DNA of 64,000 nucleotides from positions 310,001 to 374,000 of the forward strand of contig CAWAJB010000007.1 of assembly GCA_963782185.1 (NCBI GenBank), written 5' to 3'. Below, one piece after another: positions 46,150 through 55,430 of this stretch (position 1 is its first letter; the number at the start of each line of letters is the position of its first letter). This stretch comes from RYN-230 sp963782185 (lineage in GTDB: Bacteria; Actinomycetota; Actinomycetes; Streptosporangiales; Streptosporangiaceae). The notes under the pieces were generated by a model. It was not told the DNA's origin, did no database searches, and saw only the letters and a program-made list of their open reading frames with translations. A program made the translations under genes and the position numbers.

Positions 46150-47151
46150 ATGACGTCCTCGCCGGCCACCATGCGCGCCGTCCGGCTCTCCGCCCCTGGC
46201 CCCGTGGACAACCTGCGGCTGACCACGCTCCCGCTCCCGCCCGAGCGGGACGGCTGGGTGCGCATCCGCGTCGAGGCGTTCGGCCTCAACCGCTCGGAGT
46301 TGAAGCTCCGGCTGGGTCTGAGCGTGGGCACCAGCTTTCCCCGGGTGCCGGGTATCGAGGCCGCCGGCATCGTCAACGCGGCCCCGGGCCGCAGCGGGCT
46401 TGCTCCCGGGCAGAAGGTCGTCGCGATGATGGGAGACATGGGCCGCACCTACGACGGCGGTTATGCCGAGTACACGTCGGTGCCGCTGTCCCAGGTCATC
46501 CCCATCGACACCGACCTGCCCTGGGAGGTGCTGGGCGGCCTGCCGGAGATGGTGCAGACCGCCTACGGCTCGCTCACCATCGGCCTGGACCTGCAGCCCG
46601 GTCAGTCCGTGCTAATCCGCGGCGGCACCTCCTCGGTGGGCCTGGCCGCCGCCGTGCTCGCGACATGGCGCGGCGCAATGGTGCTGTCCACCACCCGGCG
46701 GGCCAGCCGCCTCGCTTTGCTGAAGGAGCGCGGTGTCAACCACCCCCTGCTCGACACCGGCGAGGTCGCGCCAGCCGTGCGCGAACTGTACCCGGACGGC
46801 GTCAACACCGCCCTTGATCTCGTCGGCACGCCGACCCTGCCCGACACTCTGCGTGCGGTGCGCGTGCACGGCACGGCCTGCTTCGGCGGCAGCCTCTCCG
46901 GCCAGTGGACGGTGCGGGACTTCTCCCCGAACGAGTACCTGCCCAAAGGTGTGCGCCTGGCGGGCTACTTCGGCGACGCCGCCGACCTGCCCCGGGAGGC
47001 CTTCCAGGACATCCTGGACGCGGTCGCGGCCGGCCGTCTGGCCTTCCCCGCAGACCGCGTCTACGACGGCCTGGAGCAAGTGCCGCAGGCCCACGACGAC
47101 ATGGAGCACGACCGGGCCACCGGCAAGCTCGTCGTCCGCGTCCGGCATTAA
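46150..47151 (+). CDS. Zinc-independent medium-chain dehydrogenase/quinone reductase
   Basis: A 333-residue MDR-superfamily oxidoreductase. The GroES-like half has VRIRVEAFGLNRSELKLRLG and GIEAAGIVNAAPGRSGLAPG. The Rossmann half has VLIRGGTSSVGLAAAVLATW (a GxSxxG-type dinucleotide loop) and ALDLVGTPTLPDTLRAVRVH. The structural zinc cysteines are absent, as in quinone reductases. The ATG at 46150 is preceded by GGAAGGAAGG. Likely NADPH-dependent reduction of quinones or enones. Confidence 0.88.
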   Translation: MTSSPATMRAVRLSAPGPVDNLRLTTLPLPPERDGWVRIRVEAFGLNRSELKLRLGLSVGTSFPRVPGIEAAGIVNAAPGRSGLAPGQKVVAMMGDMGRTYDGGYAEYTSVPLSQVIPIDTDLPWEVLGGLPEMVQTAYGSLTIGLDLQPGQSVLIRGGTSSVGLAAAVLATWRGAMVLSTTRRASRLALLKERGVNHPLLDTGEVAPAVRELYPDGVNTALDLVGTPTLPDTLRAVRVHGTACFGGSLSGQWTVRDFSPNEYLPKGVRLAGYFGDAADLPREAFQDILDAVAAGRLAFPADRVYDGLEQVPQAHDDMEHDRATGKLVVRVRH

Positions 47152-47414
47152 CACGCCAGCCAAGACTGGCAGACCACGCCAGGCAGAACTGGGAAGCTAA
47201 GCGTTCGTGCCCCGGTCAGATCCAGCCGCCCATCGCCTACAAAGGTAGGTCTGCGGCCAGACCTTGAGGGCGCGGGAACGGCATCCGTCCCGCAGGAAAC
47301 CGGGTTCCTCGTAGCTGAGCCCGGGAAGACCCTGCGGCTGAGACCCTTCCGCCGACCGTGGGCTGCGGCAGCGCGGGCATGCCGCTGATGGCCGCCATGC
47401 CGGGCCGTCCCGGT

Positions 47415-47957
47415 TTACCGGATGGTGGCTGCGCAGCCGGGCTGGCCATGCTTTTCGACGTAACGCTGGTGGTACTCCTCGGCCCGGTAGAACGCGGATG
47501 CCGGGGTGATCTGCGTGACGATCTGCCGTCTCAGCGATGGCTGCTCGGCATCGCGCGATGCGAGCGCGGCTTCCTGCTGCCCAGCGTCATGGTAGAAGAT
47601 CGCCGACCGGTACTGGCTGCCGAAATCGAAGCCCTGGCGGTTGCGGGTGGTCGGATTGTGGATCCGCCAGAACACCTGGAGCAGTTCCGCGTAGCTGACC
47701 TGGGCCGGGTCGAACCACACCTCGACCGCCTCGGCGTGGCCGGTGCGGTGCCGGCAGACCCGCTCGTAGGTGGGGTCCGCGACGTTCCCGCCGGTATAGC
47801 CGGCAGCGGTCTGAAGCACCCCGTGGACCTGGCGGAAGGCCGCCTCGACACCCCAGAAGCATCCCGCGGCGAATGTCGCCCGCTCGGCTCCGTCTGGCCC
47901 GCGGCCCTCGAACGGCGGTGCCAGCGCCGGGCCGGCGTTGCGGCTCTTGAGCTTCAT
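47415..47957 (-). CDS. msrA: Peptide methionine (S)-sulfoxide reductase MsrA
   Basis: A 180-residue repair enzyme that reduces methionine-S-sulfoxide. The active-site cysteine is in TFAAGCFWGVEAAFRQVHGV, followed by AGYTGGNVADPTYERVCRH, TGHAEAVEVWFDPAQVSYAE and the core GSQYRSAIFYHDAGQQ. TPASAFYRAEEYHQRYVEKH is the substrate-binding end, and a late cysteine (QPGCAATIR) can act as the resolving residue. GGAGG lies upstream of the ATG at 47957. It is the last gene before the tRNA fragment and so is probably chromosomal. Confidence 0.93.
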   Translation of the reverse strand: MKLKSRNAGPALAPPFEGRGPDGAERATFAAGCFWGVEAAFRQVHGVLQTAAGYTGGNVADPTYERVCRHRTGHAEAVEVWFDPAQVSYAELLQVFWRIHNPTTRNRQGFDFGSQYRSAIFYHDAGQQEAALASRDAEQPSLRRQIVTQITPASAFYRAEEYHQRYVEKHGQPGCAATIR

Positions 47958-48572
47958 TACGTCATAGCCTCCTCGAACCTTTGTGCTAACACGAACCCGG
48001 AGCCAGGGATTCCTGCACGGGCGGCAGGGGCCGAGCCCGCCCATGCGGGGCCCAAGGCCGCGTCAGTGGGGCGCGGAACCCGGAACGCTGGCAATGGGGC
48101 AGGTCAGAGCGGCGATCCATGCCGCAAAGGTCTCCCAGGGTCAGTGCCAAGACGCAAGGAGGGCCCAACAAAGTGGGACCTGCCCCGAACCGATGTCCGG
48201 AAGATTGCCAGCTCAGCGGCCCAATAGCGGAAAATCGGTGGGCGCCTCCGGCAGGATTCGAACCTGCGCACACGGCTCCGGAGGCCGCCTTCGCGGTCTG
48301 GCATAACCCGCCATCGACCTGCATCAGTCGCCCAACAGGAAGCCAGCTCAGCCCCACCATTCCGCGTCTGTTCCGGATCATGCTGTCCGGCGCCCCCGGG
48401 CATCCCGCGGCTGTAATCCCACACTTGTAAGACATGGGCCTGGACGTACGGGAACATCCGTCACCTGGGCTTCGTACGCGCTGGCATCCACCAGGATGTG
48501 TTTACTGCAGAGCTCGTTGCTGTCGGTTCCGGGTGTCAGTGTGCGCAGTGCACTCACAGGTGTAAACCTGAG
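47958..48572. other. Element boundary region
   Basis: About 610 bp between MsrA and the first low-GC gene. Apart from the tRNA-Arg 3' fragment at 48244-48288, I see no gene; open frames here translate flanking and tRNA-derived sequence. GC falls sharply after about 48500. Confidence 0.5.
48244..48288 (-). other. 3' fragment of tRNA-Arg(CCG): probable att site of an integrative element
   Basis: Read on the minus strand, the segment has an anticodon arm (stem GCGGC/GCCGT, loop CTCCGGA, anticodon CCG), a short variable loop, a T-arm (GCAGG-TTCGAAT-CCTGC) and the 3' acceptor strand CGGAGGC. Nothing upstream pairs with that acceptor strand and the D-arm is absent, so it is a duplicated 3' end rather than a working tRNA. 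Integrases of actinobacterial elements use tRNA 3' ends as attB. The orientation places the inserted DNA at higher coordinates. Confidence 0.75.
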
Positions 48573-49397
48573 ATGCTTTCAGTGCGTCTAACTGTTGTGA
48601 CTATCCGTAACATCCGAGGTGCCCGTAATGTTGCAATCCGTTCTACTCTCACGACGAGATTAGCTGATCCGGCGAGCATGACGGAGGCCCTAGGACAATT
48701 TACGTCAAAGCTTCGTCGCTATACGATCATTATAAAGAGATCAAGTTTCAACTGGGACACGGGCAAAGGCCAGGAGCGAAACCTGGTGCTATTCGAGGAT
48801 GAGCCGGCCGTTATTGACGGAGAAATCGATTCAAGGCTCCTGAAGTCCAAGAATGTTACGATACTGGCTACGACGAGAGATGGCGGTACTGCGAGCCTAA
48901 ATCTAACGAGCAGAAGTATTAGCACGTGGGCAAGCACTCCAGAATTGCGAGAGTTGATCGAGGAGTTTAACAAGGCTCTTAGGATAAATGCGCGTTCACG
49001 GTGGATTACACCCCGAGTCGTCGCGTTGTTGGCGGGGGCTGCTTTGGTACTTTTCGTCGTCCCTGTAACACTAGATGCGTATATAAATCCTCAAATTAAT
49101 CATGATCTCTCAATTCCAAACTATGATGGTTCTATACCTTGGGATCACTGGCTTAAAGGTGCATACTTAGCAACGGCAATCGTATATGCAGTGTGTCTAT
49201 CTTGTGCCGTAATAATCAGCGTCATTAGGGGACGTGGTGGCCCTTTGCGAATGTGGCCAGAGGCACTTACTTTAAGGTCTCTTATCGAGGTAATATACCG
49301 AATCCGCGTAAGCGACTCTTTGCGTAAGAATTTTAATACCATCTCGATCACGGTTATAACGGCGATCATAGTCTACTTCTGTACCAAGCACCTTTAG
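48573..49397 (+). CDS. Low-GC membrane protein of unknown function
   Basis: The frame is open from 48498; 48573 (ATG) is a guess, and an ATG at 48678 (MTEALGQFTSKLRRYTIIIK) is also possible; neither has a good ribosome-binding site. A ~150-residue soluble part (FNWDTGKGQERNLVLFEDEP) is followed by three hydrophobic segments (VVALLAGAALVLFVVPVTL, AYLATAIVYAVCLSCAVIIS, ISITVITAIIVYFC). GC is near 47%, far below the neighbours, indicating foreign origin. It is the first gene inside the putative att site. I do not recognise the family. Confidence 0.7.
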   Translation: MLSVRLTVVTIRNIRGARNVAIRSTLTTRLADPASMTEALGQFTSKLRRYTIIIKRSSFNWDTGKGQERNLVLFEDEPAVIDGEIDSRLLKSKNVTILATTRDGGTASLNLTSRSISTWASTPELRELIEEFNKALRINARSRWITPRVVALLAGAALVLFVVPVTLDAYINPQINHDLSIPNYDGSIPWDHWLKGAYLATAIVYAVCLSCAVIISVIRGRGGPLRMWPEALTLRSLIEVIYRIRVSDSLRKNFNTISITVITAIIVYFCTKHL

Positions 49398-49699
49398 ACA
49401 AAGGCCTCTGTATTGCTCGGTTGAGCCTGAGGGCGATACTTCATTGGGCCGACCTTGTTCTGTCCATCTGCCCAATAGGCGCTGATTGAGCGGTGGGAGG
49501 GCACCGTCAAGGGTGGCGCTTCGCGCGCCTTTGAAAGACCGTACAGAAAGTACTCACGTGGACAGCAGCATCGCTACGTAACATGCCGTCGCTGGGTTAT
49601 GAGCCGTACGACAGCCGTCTCAGGCGTCTCGAACCGTCCCCGTTCACTGCGCTGACCTCGGCGGGCTAGCGGCCCGAAGTCCTCTCGGGTGTTCTGCGT
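49398..49699. other. Intergenic region
   Basis: No gene seen. From about 49597 a segment beginning ATGAGCCGTACGACAGCC resembles, imperfectly, the segment at 53734 (ATGAGCCGCACGGCACCC). Further on, both contain a doubled (G/T)TGCACAAAT-like or TACARAT-like motif and TTCCTGAC. Confidence 0.35.
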
Positions 49700-51711
49700 C
49701 TACCTTGGCTCAGCCTGTCCCGCGGGGTCTCGTGCACAAATCCGTGCACAAATCAGGTTCCTGACCTGCGGGACTTTTGCCACTGGCTCATTCGCTCTGG
49801 TAGTCAAACCCACCTCGAAGGAGCCGCCTGAGTGCCGATGGCAGCAGTCGCAACGGATTGTGGCGGAGGTGCTGCCCTTGTCGTTGGCGTTGCCAATGTA
49901 GACGGCGTAGAGCCGGTGGCCGCAGGCCAGTGGTGTGGTTGTGAGGACCGCAGCGCCTGTGGTGGTAAGGGATGCGGTGCCCAGGAGCCTGTGGTGGTGA
50001 GCCGGAGTTCCGGCGTAGAAGTTCACATTTCCGGCCGGGGTTTCTGCACTTGCTTTTGGGATTACAGTCGCGGTCAGCTTGAGGCGCGGCCGGCGTGCCG
50101 AGTGATCTAGGTGCGCGGTCAGTGTGGTAGTGGTGGTGGCCTCGTTGACCGTGACGGTTCCGGGGTTGTAGCTGATTGTGTAGTCGGGGTCTGCTGCGCC
50201 TGAGCAGGTCGAGGGGTAGGTTCCCGCCGGGCTGGCCGGGGTGGCTGTCGTTGAGCAGGACGGCGGGGCGGAAAGGCTGGAGGGGCTGTCATGACCGGCA
50301 AAGCCGGAGTAGCCGGGGGTTATGGCTGGGACGGTGCCACCGTAGGTCATCGCCGGTGAGGAGGCGGTGATGGAAAGCGGGGCCGGGCTGATGGTGAAGC
50401 GTTGCGTGACCTGCGCCGCGGGAAGATAGGAATCGTTCCCTGGCTGGCTGGCGTCGATGATGCATGTTCCGGCGCCACTGCCATAGGACACGGTGCCGCC
50501 GGAGATGGCACAGCCAGAGGTTGAGGAGGAGTCGACCGACAGCGTTACGGGCAGCCCGGAGGTAGCGGTGGCGGTGGCGGTGTAGGTCTGGTCGTTTGCC
50601 CCGCTGTAGCCGGCGGACGACGGCGCGGCGCTGGAGAAGGTAATCGACTGGGATTGCCGTCCTGGGGTGTAGGCCCACGTGTCTGCACGCCACCCGTCGT
50701 CGCGATACCCACCGAACAGGATCAGCTGGGAGGTCGCCGGGTCGTAGGCCATCGAGGCTGCATAGCGGGCCGGTGGGCTGGTCGCGGGTGATTGCTGGGT
50801 CCAGGTGGCGCCGTCCCAGGTCCAGGTATCTCCAATTATCCCGGTGCTCTGGGCGCCGCCGAACAGGACGAGCTGGGAGGTGGCCGGGTCATAGGCCATC
50901 GAGGCGTTATAGCGAGCTGGCGGGCTGGTCGCGGGTGATTGCTGGGTCCAGGTGGTGCCGTCCCAGGTCCAGGTATCTGCAGCTATCCCGCTAGGGCCGC
51001 CTACGCCACCGAACAGTACAAGCTGGGAGGTGGCCGCGTCATAGGCCATCGAGGCCTGGTAGCGGGCCGGTGGGCTTGCCGTGGGCGACTGCTGGGTCCA
51101 GGTGCGTACCGTCCCAGGTCCAGGTGTCGCTGAGCGGCAGCCCATCCAGGCCAATCCCGCCGAACAGGACGAGCTGGGAGGTGGCCGGATCATAGGCCAT
51201 CGAGGCTCCAAAGCGGGCCGGTGGGCTTGCCGCGGGCGACTGCTGGGTCCAGGTGGTGCCGTCCCAGGTCCAGGTATCTCCAGCTATCCCGGTGCTGTTC
51301 ATGCCGCCGCCGAACAAGACGAGCTGGGAGGTCGCCGGGTCATAGGCCATCGAGGCGTAATAGCGAGCTGGCGGGCTTGCCGCGGGCGACTGCTGGGTCC
51401 AGGTTGCGCCGTCCCAGGTCCACGTGTCCCTGGGTGCACCTGCGGCGCCTGACCCGCTGAACAGGACGAGCTGGGAGGTGGCCGCGTCATAGGCCATCGA
51501 GGCGTAAGCACGAGCTGATGGGCTGGTCGCGGGCGACAGCTGGGTCCAGGCCGGGGTGGTGGCCGCTGCCGCCGGAGTTATTGCGGTCTGCCGAAAGCGC
51601 CCACAAGATGATTATTGCCCCAAGTACCGCTATGCCGTTAAACGTCAATCGCCCAAGCGTGGTCTCTCGATGTCTTTGTCCACGAGGCATGAGTAATTTT
51701 CTTATGCGCAA
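49700..51711 (-). pseudogene. Kelch-repeat, Ig-like surface protein with two frameshifts
   Basis: From ATG 51711 the protein has an N-terminal membrane segment (FNGIAVLGAIIILWALSA). Next come six kelch-type repeats of 45-50 residues (each MAYDPATSQLVLFGG, then DTWTWDGTTWTQQSP and SPPARY). A glycine/serine-rich Ig-like part includes an MBG-type repeat (SITASSPAMTYGGTVPAITP) and a last Ig-like domain (TPAGNVNFYAGTP). The frame shifts at about 51570 and at about 51105; the second is a single extra base in GGTGCGTACCGTCCC, where other repeats have GGTGGTGCCGTCCC. Probably an extracellular binding protein; the repeats explain its instability. Confidence 0.7.
50690..51520 (-). repeat. Six tandem kelch-coding repeats (~140 bp)
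   Basis: Six near-identical units of about 135-147 bp, each with GAGCTGGGAGGT, CATAGGCCATCGAGG and TGCTGGGTCCAGGT blocks on the plus strand. They encode the kelch blades; the similarity between units is high enough for slippage or recombination. Confidence 0.85.
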
Positions 51712-52035
51712 GTCAGTGCGTCAAGTAGAAACGTTCTTGACCGCTCAGCAACAGGCGCAGCAGGCGGAGAAACAATCCGGCGCCTACTCTTTACAATGTT
51801 AATGTGGGAAAACGCCTATTATTGGTCCCCATGATTTGACATTTTTTCAACAGCGCCTTGGCTGTGGCCGACCTACTGCTTAGGAGGTCTTCGCGGCCCG
51901 TGCCCTGACCTGCCCGTCTCCAGGTCAGCGGCCCTGTGGCGTGCCCGTGAGTGACCGTGATTCACCGCTGATCACCGTCCGATCGGGCACGCCACGGGCA
52001 CGCCGCTTGATGGGTGCTTGCCCTGGTACCGGGGC
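51712..52035. other. Intergenic gap with nested inverted repeat
   Basis: GTGGCGTGCCCGTG (51936-51949) can pair with GGGCACGCCAC (51985-51995) or CACGGGCACGCC (51993-52004), giving two alternative hairpins just past the coiled-coil gene. It is probably a terminator. Otherwise empty. Confidence 0.5.
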
Positions 52036-53078
52036 CTATGCCTGGGCGCCGGGTGGCTTGCGTGTAGCTGCCGTCTTCCTGGCTCGGCGGGGGGTCGGGG
52101 TGCTGTCGGATGCGTGGGCGTGGTCATCATCGGCGGTTGCCTGGGCGAGCTGCTCAGTGAGCCGGTGGTTCTCGGCGCGGGCGGTATCGAGGTCGGCCTC
52201 GGCCCGTTCGGCGCGGATACGCAGGCGGTGCGCGCCTCTTCGAGTGCGGCAAGCCTGGCGTCCGTGGCGGCGTGCAGCTCGTCACGCTCGCGCTGGGCGT
52301 CGGCGCGGATGCGGGCGATTTCCTCGCCAGCCTGGGCCTGGGCCCGGTCGGCGCGCTGGATGGCGGCGGCTTCGGACTGCTGGGCTCGCGTGGTCTCCTG
52401 CTCGGCCCGGCGGAGCTGGCTGGTCGCGTCGGCCACCAGGCGGGCCGCTTCCTCCCGGGCTTGCTCGACTTCACGCGTGGCGGTGGCGCGGGCCTGCTCC
52501 ACCTCGGTGGCGGTGCTGGTGCGGAGCTGGCGGATCTCCTCGGCGGTGGCGGCGCGCAGGGTGGTGAGTTCGGCGGTGAGTTCGTCCATGCGGGCGACGG
52601 CCTGGGCGGCTGCCTCGTCGGCTTGCTCGCGGTCGGCGTGGGCCTGGTCCCGGTCGGCTTCTGCGTCGCGGCGGCGCTGGAGTTCTTCGGCAAGCCGGGC
52701 TTCGGCGGCGGCCACGTGCTGGTCGGCGTTGGCGCGGGTGGCGTACACCTCGGCTTCGGCCGATTCGACGTCCCCGGCCGAGCGCAATTCGGTGACGGCG
52801 CGGGTCAGGGCGTCGGTGTGCTGGGCGGTGAGCTTCTCCAGGGTGCGGATGAGTTCGGCGGCCCGGGTCAGGCCAAGGGTGACCGGCTGCCCGCCGGTCT
52901 CCTCGGCCCGCTGCCCGCTGGCCTCGGCCTGGAGACGGCGGCGCTCACGATGGGCGGTGAGCGGATTGTGGCTGTCGTCGGCGCAGTACTTCGGCTTGGC
53001 GCCGCGGTCGCTGGTGGGCGCTGCGGCGGGCTGGTCGCAGCCTGGGTAGGCGCACTGGGTGCTGGTGGTTAAGTTCAT
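52036..53078 (-). pseudogene. Coiled-coil protein of integrative elements, frameshifted near its end
   Basis: The N-terminal zinc-ribbon-like segment is TQCAYPGCDQPAAAPTSDRG with KYCADDSHNPLTAHRERRRL (C-x4-C and C-x5-H spacing). It is followed by some 200 residues of alanine/glutamate/arginine heptads (EEAARLVADATSQLRRAEQE). After ALEEAR at about 52235 the original frame degenerates, while the next frame continues the coil (RLRIRAERAEADLDTARAEN, then HRLTEQLAQ) to a stop at 52036. One missing base is implied. Such proteins recur on actinobacterial mobile elements and plasmids and recall KfrA-like DNA-binding coiled coils; the role is not established. Confidence 0.7.
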
Positions 53079-53214
53079 GCCACCATTTTATTGCATTGCG
53101 TTATGAAATGCAATGATGAAAGGCTGATGTGGGGATATGAAATGAAATACAAGAACGCTGCCGCCACCGCGCGAGCTGGCCGTTCGTCTGCGCGTGCGCG
53201 CCACTACTCGCCCG

Positions 53215-53363
53215 CCTGATCATCCCGTCACCGTCGACCCGCCGATGAGGGAAGCGGGCCTGGTCTCCGGGGTCAATGTGGAGCACCCTACGACTGAACG
53301 ACATTGACGCCGGGGGCCAGGTCTGCTCGGCTTGCCCGGATCGATGGTGACGGGATGATCAGG
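53215..53363. repeat. Imperfect long inverted repeat
   Basis: CTGATCATCCCGTCACCGTC (from 53217) is matched by the complement of GATGGTGACGGGATGATCAG (to 53363), with one mismatch. Similarity continues inward (GGCCTGGTCTCCGGGGTCAA against TTGACGCCGGGGGCCAGGTC), leaving a loop of about 22 nt. It could fold as one long hairpin. Confidence 0.6.
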
Positions 53364-53408
53364 CCCCCTCCATCCCGGAGCCCGAGTGCCCCCGCCGGAG
53401 GCGCCCCG

Positions 53409-53710
53409 GTTAACCTCGATTCCCGGTGCGGTAATTCAGTTGAGGTTTGGATACCGAGGGCGGCGACCAGGGCGAACGTCACCTGATCATGACCGGGATC
53501 ACAAGCCAACCGTAGCGCCGCAGCATGCAGTCTGTAGATGATCTTCCAGATATCGCGAGGTCACCGCTGCGTGTCAGTTGGCACCGGCCTATCCAGCCAC
53601 AGCGATCGTGTTCAGCGAGACTAATTGAGGTCAGGTCATCTGCCCTGGTCAGCGATGTCGCGCATAGAGGGGACCCCAGTCAAACTGCCTCACCGGGAAT
53701 CGAGGTTAAC
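53409..53710. mobile_element. 302-bp MITE-like element
   Basis: GTTAACCTCGATTCCCGGTG at 53409-53428 is repeated exactly, inverted, at 53691-53710. Weaker matching continues inward for 8 bp. The outermost GTTAAC is a palindrome present in the same sense at both ends, so it may be a 6-bp target duplication with CTCGATTCCCGGTG as the true terminal repeat. There is no coding capacity; it would need a transposase in trans. Confidence 0.6.
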
Positions 53711-54256
53711 AGACACCCCCACCGTCGCTGAGTCATGAGCCGCACGGCACCCGTCTCTGTCGGCTCAGCCAGTCTCGGGCCGTCACGTTGGTCCCGGTCA
53801 ACTCGCGGCTGGTGGTCGACTAGGGCCGCGGACGTCCCTGCCGCCTCGTCCCGTCTCGCCGCGTTCGCTTTACAGATTCGTCTACAAAGCAGCTTCCTGA
53901 CGTGGGCTAATCCAGTCCTGCTGGTTGCTCCCGAACTCTCCCACATCGAACTATGAGCACTTGTCCACGCCATCCTGGAGCCTGAGGTCGCCGTTGGAGG
54001 CATCCCAAGGCTCACCGGCACGCTCGCCGACACCAGGGCCACGTCAGCATCGAGGATGCGTAGAGGTGTCCGACAGTCGCCGCGCACCTGCAACTACGTC
54101 AACTGTTTATCCGTGATGCGCGTCTTACTAGGGTTGATGTGGTCGGCGAGGCTCTTCTAAATCAGATCCCGAAAGTTGCGGGGCTGTCAGAAGGCGCTTG
54201 GTGACCTTTGGCGTTACGATGGCGACAGCTGTTCAATCCAGCTGGTGGAGCTGCAG

Positions 54257-55198
54257 ATGGTTACTCCGAGTGATCAGGATCGAGCCTGGCTGTACAGCCA
54301 GTTTCTCTCGCTGTCAATTCGCAAAGTTGGGTCCGAATGGCAGCAGCTAGTTACTGATCTCATGCACGCCCGACACGGTGGAGCCTTCATTCAGGTGGAC
54401 CCAGCTGGCCGTGGCGACAAAGGCTGCGATGGCTGGATAGATCAACTCATGTTAGCCTGCTATGGAGCAAGTAGTCCAGAACAGGCGAAGGTAACGGCCA
54501 AAATTCAAGATGATTTTAAAAAGGCTCTGGATAATTGGCGTGATCAGATGAAGCGGTGGGCGTTTGTTCACAATAACGCGAACGGCCTACCGACTATGGC
54601 AGCGCTAGGAATCATGGAGCTTAAAGCCGATCACGCTCATGCCTCCATTGCGATCGAACAGTGGCCACCTCAAGTGCTGTGGGACCATTGTACGGAAGAG
54701 GTTGACCGCGCTCGCCTCGTAAGAGTGCTTGGGAGTCCGCCTTCTGATCATCCCATTGGAATGGGGTATCTCGCTCGATGTGCTGAGAGCCTTGCGAGGA
54801 CGCGGCGCCAGGAGAATCTTAACCGTATACCACCTGTTCTTTTTGGCAAAATTGAAGAGAATAAGTTCGGTCCGGAAGTAGATGCGCTGCTGCGTCGTTT
54901 CCAGACGCAGACCGACCACGTCGAGTATTACTTCTCGAAGGCGTCGCCGGGCGAAAAGGCTCAGGTAACCGAGACTCTTCATGCTAAGTATGATGGGTTC
55001 AGTGCGCAACTGGGGGACTCTGATGCGATCTTTCATGCCTTGTGCGACGATCTGATTACTGAAGCGTTCCAGGGAAGTAATTTGGTAGACGCCGAGCAGC
55101 AGCGTGGTGCCGCCATAACTGTCATTACTCACTTTTTTGAGATCTGCGAGATTTTCAAGCCAGTGACGGAAGAGGGAATTAATGATCCTTCCCTCTAA
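54257..55198 (+). CDS. ABC-3C system effector (REase-like N-terminus plus C-terminal domain)
   Basis: A 313-residue first gene of a three-gene operon. The N-terminal ~110 residues read SEWQQLVTDLMHARHGGAFI, then QVDPAGRGDKGCDGW and LMLACYG. A helix glutamate (E27), D54 and D58 on the following loop, and a strand ending in CYG resemble PD-(D/E)xK restriction-endonuclease-like effectors of ABC three-component conflict systems. The rest (FGPEVDALLRRFQTQTDHVE and ITVITHFFEICEIFKPVTEE) fits the helical domain that couples effectors to the ATPase. The ATG at 54257 has GGTGGAG 6 nt upstream; a TTG at 54176 is also in frame. The stop overlaps the next gene by 17 bp. GC is about 52%. Confidence 0.7.
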   Translation: MVTPSDQDRAWLYSQFLSLSIRKVGSEWQQLVTDLMHARHGGAFIQVDPAGRGDKGCDGWIDQLMLACYGASSPEQAKVTAKIQDDFKKALDNWRDQMKRWAFVHNNANGLPTMAALGIMELKADHAHASIAIEQWPPQVLWDHCTEEVDRARLVRVLGSPPSDHPIGMGYLARCAESLARTRRQENLNRIPPVLFGKIEENKFGPEVDALLRRFQTQTDHVEYYFSKASPGEKAQVTETLHAKYDGFSAQLGDSDAIFHALCDDLITEAFQGSNLVDAEQQRGAAITVITHFFEICEIFKPVTEEGINDPSL

Positions 55199-55430
55199 GA
55201 GCATCGGACAGGATCTTGCCCTCCTGACGGTCGGGGCTCAGATTCTCCAGAACTTGGAAAGTCCTGCGACTGTAAACGCCATCTGGGATCGCGTGAGTTC
55301 ATATCGGGACAAGCGAAATGCTCCGTCTGCCCTGCCCTTCTGGTGGTTCGCTCTAGCCTTGGATCTGCTCTTCTCTATAAATGCCGTTGAGATGAATGAT
55401 GGTCAGCTCGTGAGACGCCATGTTGCGTGA
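55182..55430 (+). CDS. ABC-3C system middle component (MC6-like)
   Basis: An 82-residue protein. It begins MILPSKSIGQDLALLTVGAQ and continues with LESPATVNAIWDRVSSYRDK and SALPFWWFALALDLLFSINA, a small winged-helix-like plan. This matches the middle component of ABC-3C systems in opening motif, size and position. It overlaps the effector by 17 bp and the ATPase by 11 bp, so the three proteins are translated as a coupled set. It is thought to bridge effector and ATPase. Confidence 0.75.
   Translation: MILPSKSIGQDLALLTVGAQILQNLESPATVNAIWDRVSSYRDKRNAPSALPFWWFALALDLLFSINAVEMNDGQLVRRHVA

Larger units (their letters stand above)
53079..54256. other. 1.2-kb gene-free zone with inverted repeats
   Basis: No convincing gene. 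It contains an imperfect ~60-bp inverted repeat (53215-53278 against 53300-53363), the 302-bp TIR element (53409-53710), and a segment at 53734-53940 resembling 49597-49790. The 5' flank of the ABC-3C operon (about 53950-54256) should carry its promoter; I cannot identify a -10/-35 pair with confidence. Confidence 0.5.

Noticed and set aside
48241..48330. A complete tRNA gene on the minus strand
   Set aside because: Anticodon arm, T-arm and 3' acceptor strand are good, but no 5' acceptor strand or D-arm pairs with them; only the 3' 45 nt are tRNA.
50690..51520. CRISPR array
   Set aside because: The regular repeats are ~140 bp, in frame, and encode kelch blades; there are no short repeats with unique spacers and no cas genes.
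52018..53072. Two long plus-strand open frames opposite the coiled-coil gene
   Set aside because: Alanine/serine/glycine-rich shadows of a heptad-repeat gene; no start signals or motifs. The minus-strand CxxxxC and coil pattern is the convincing one.
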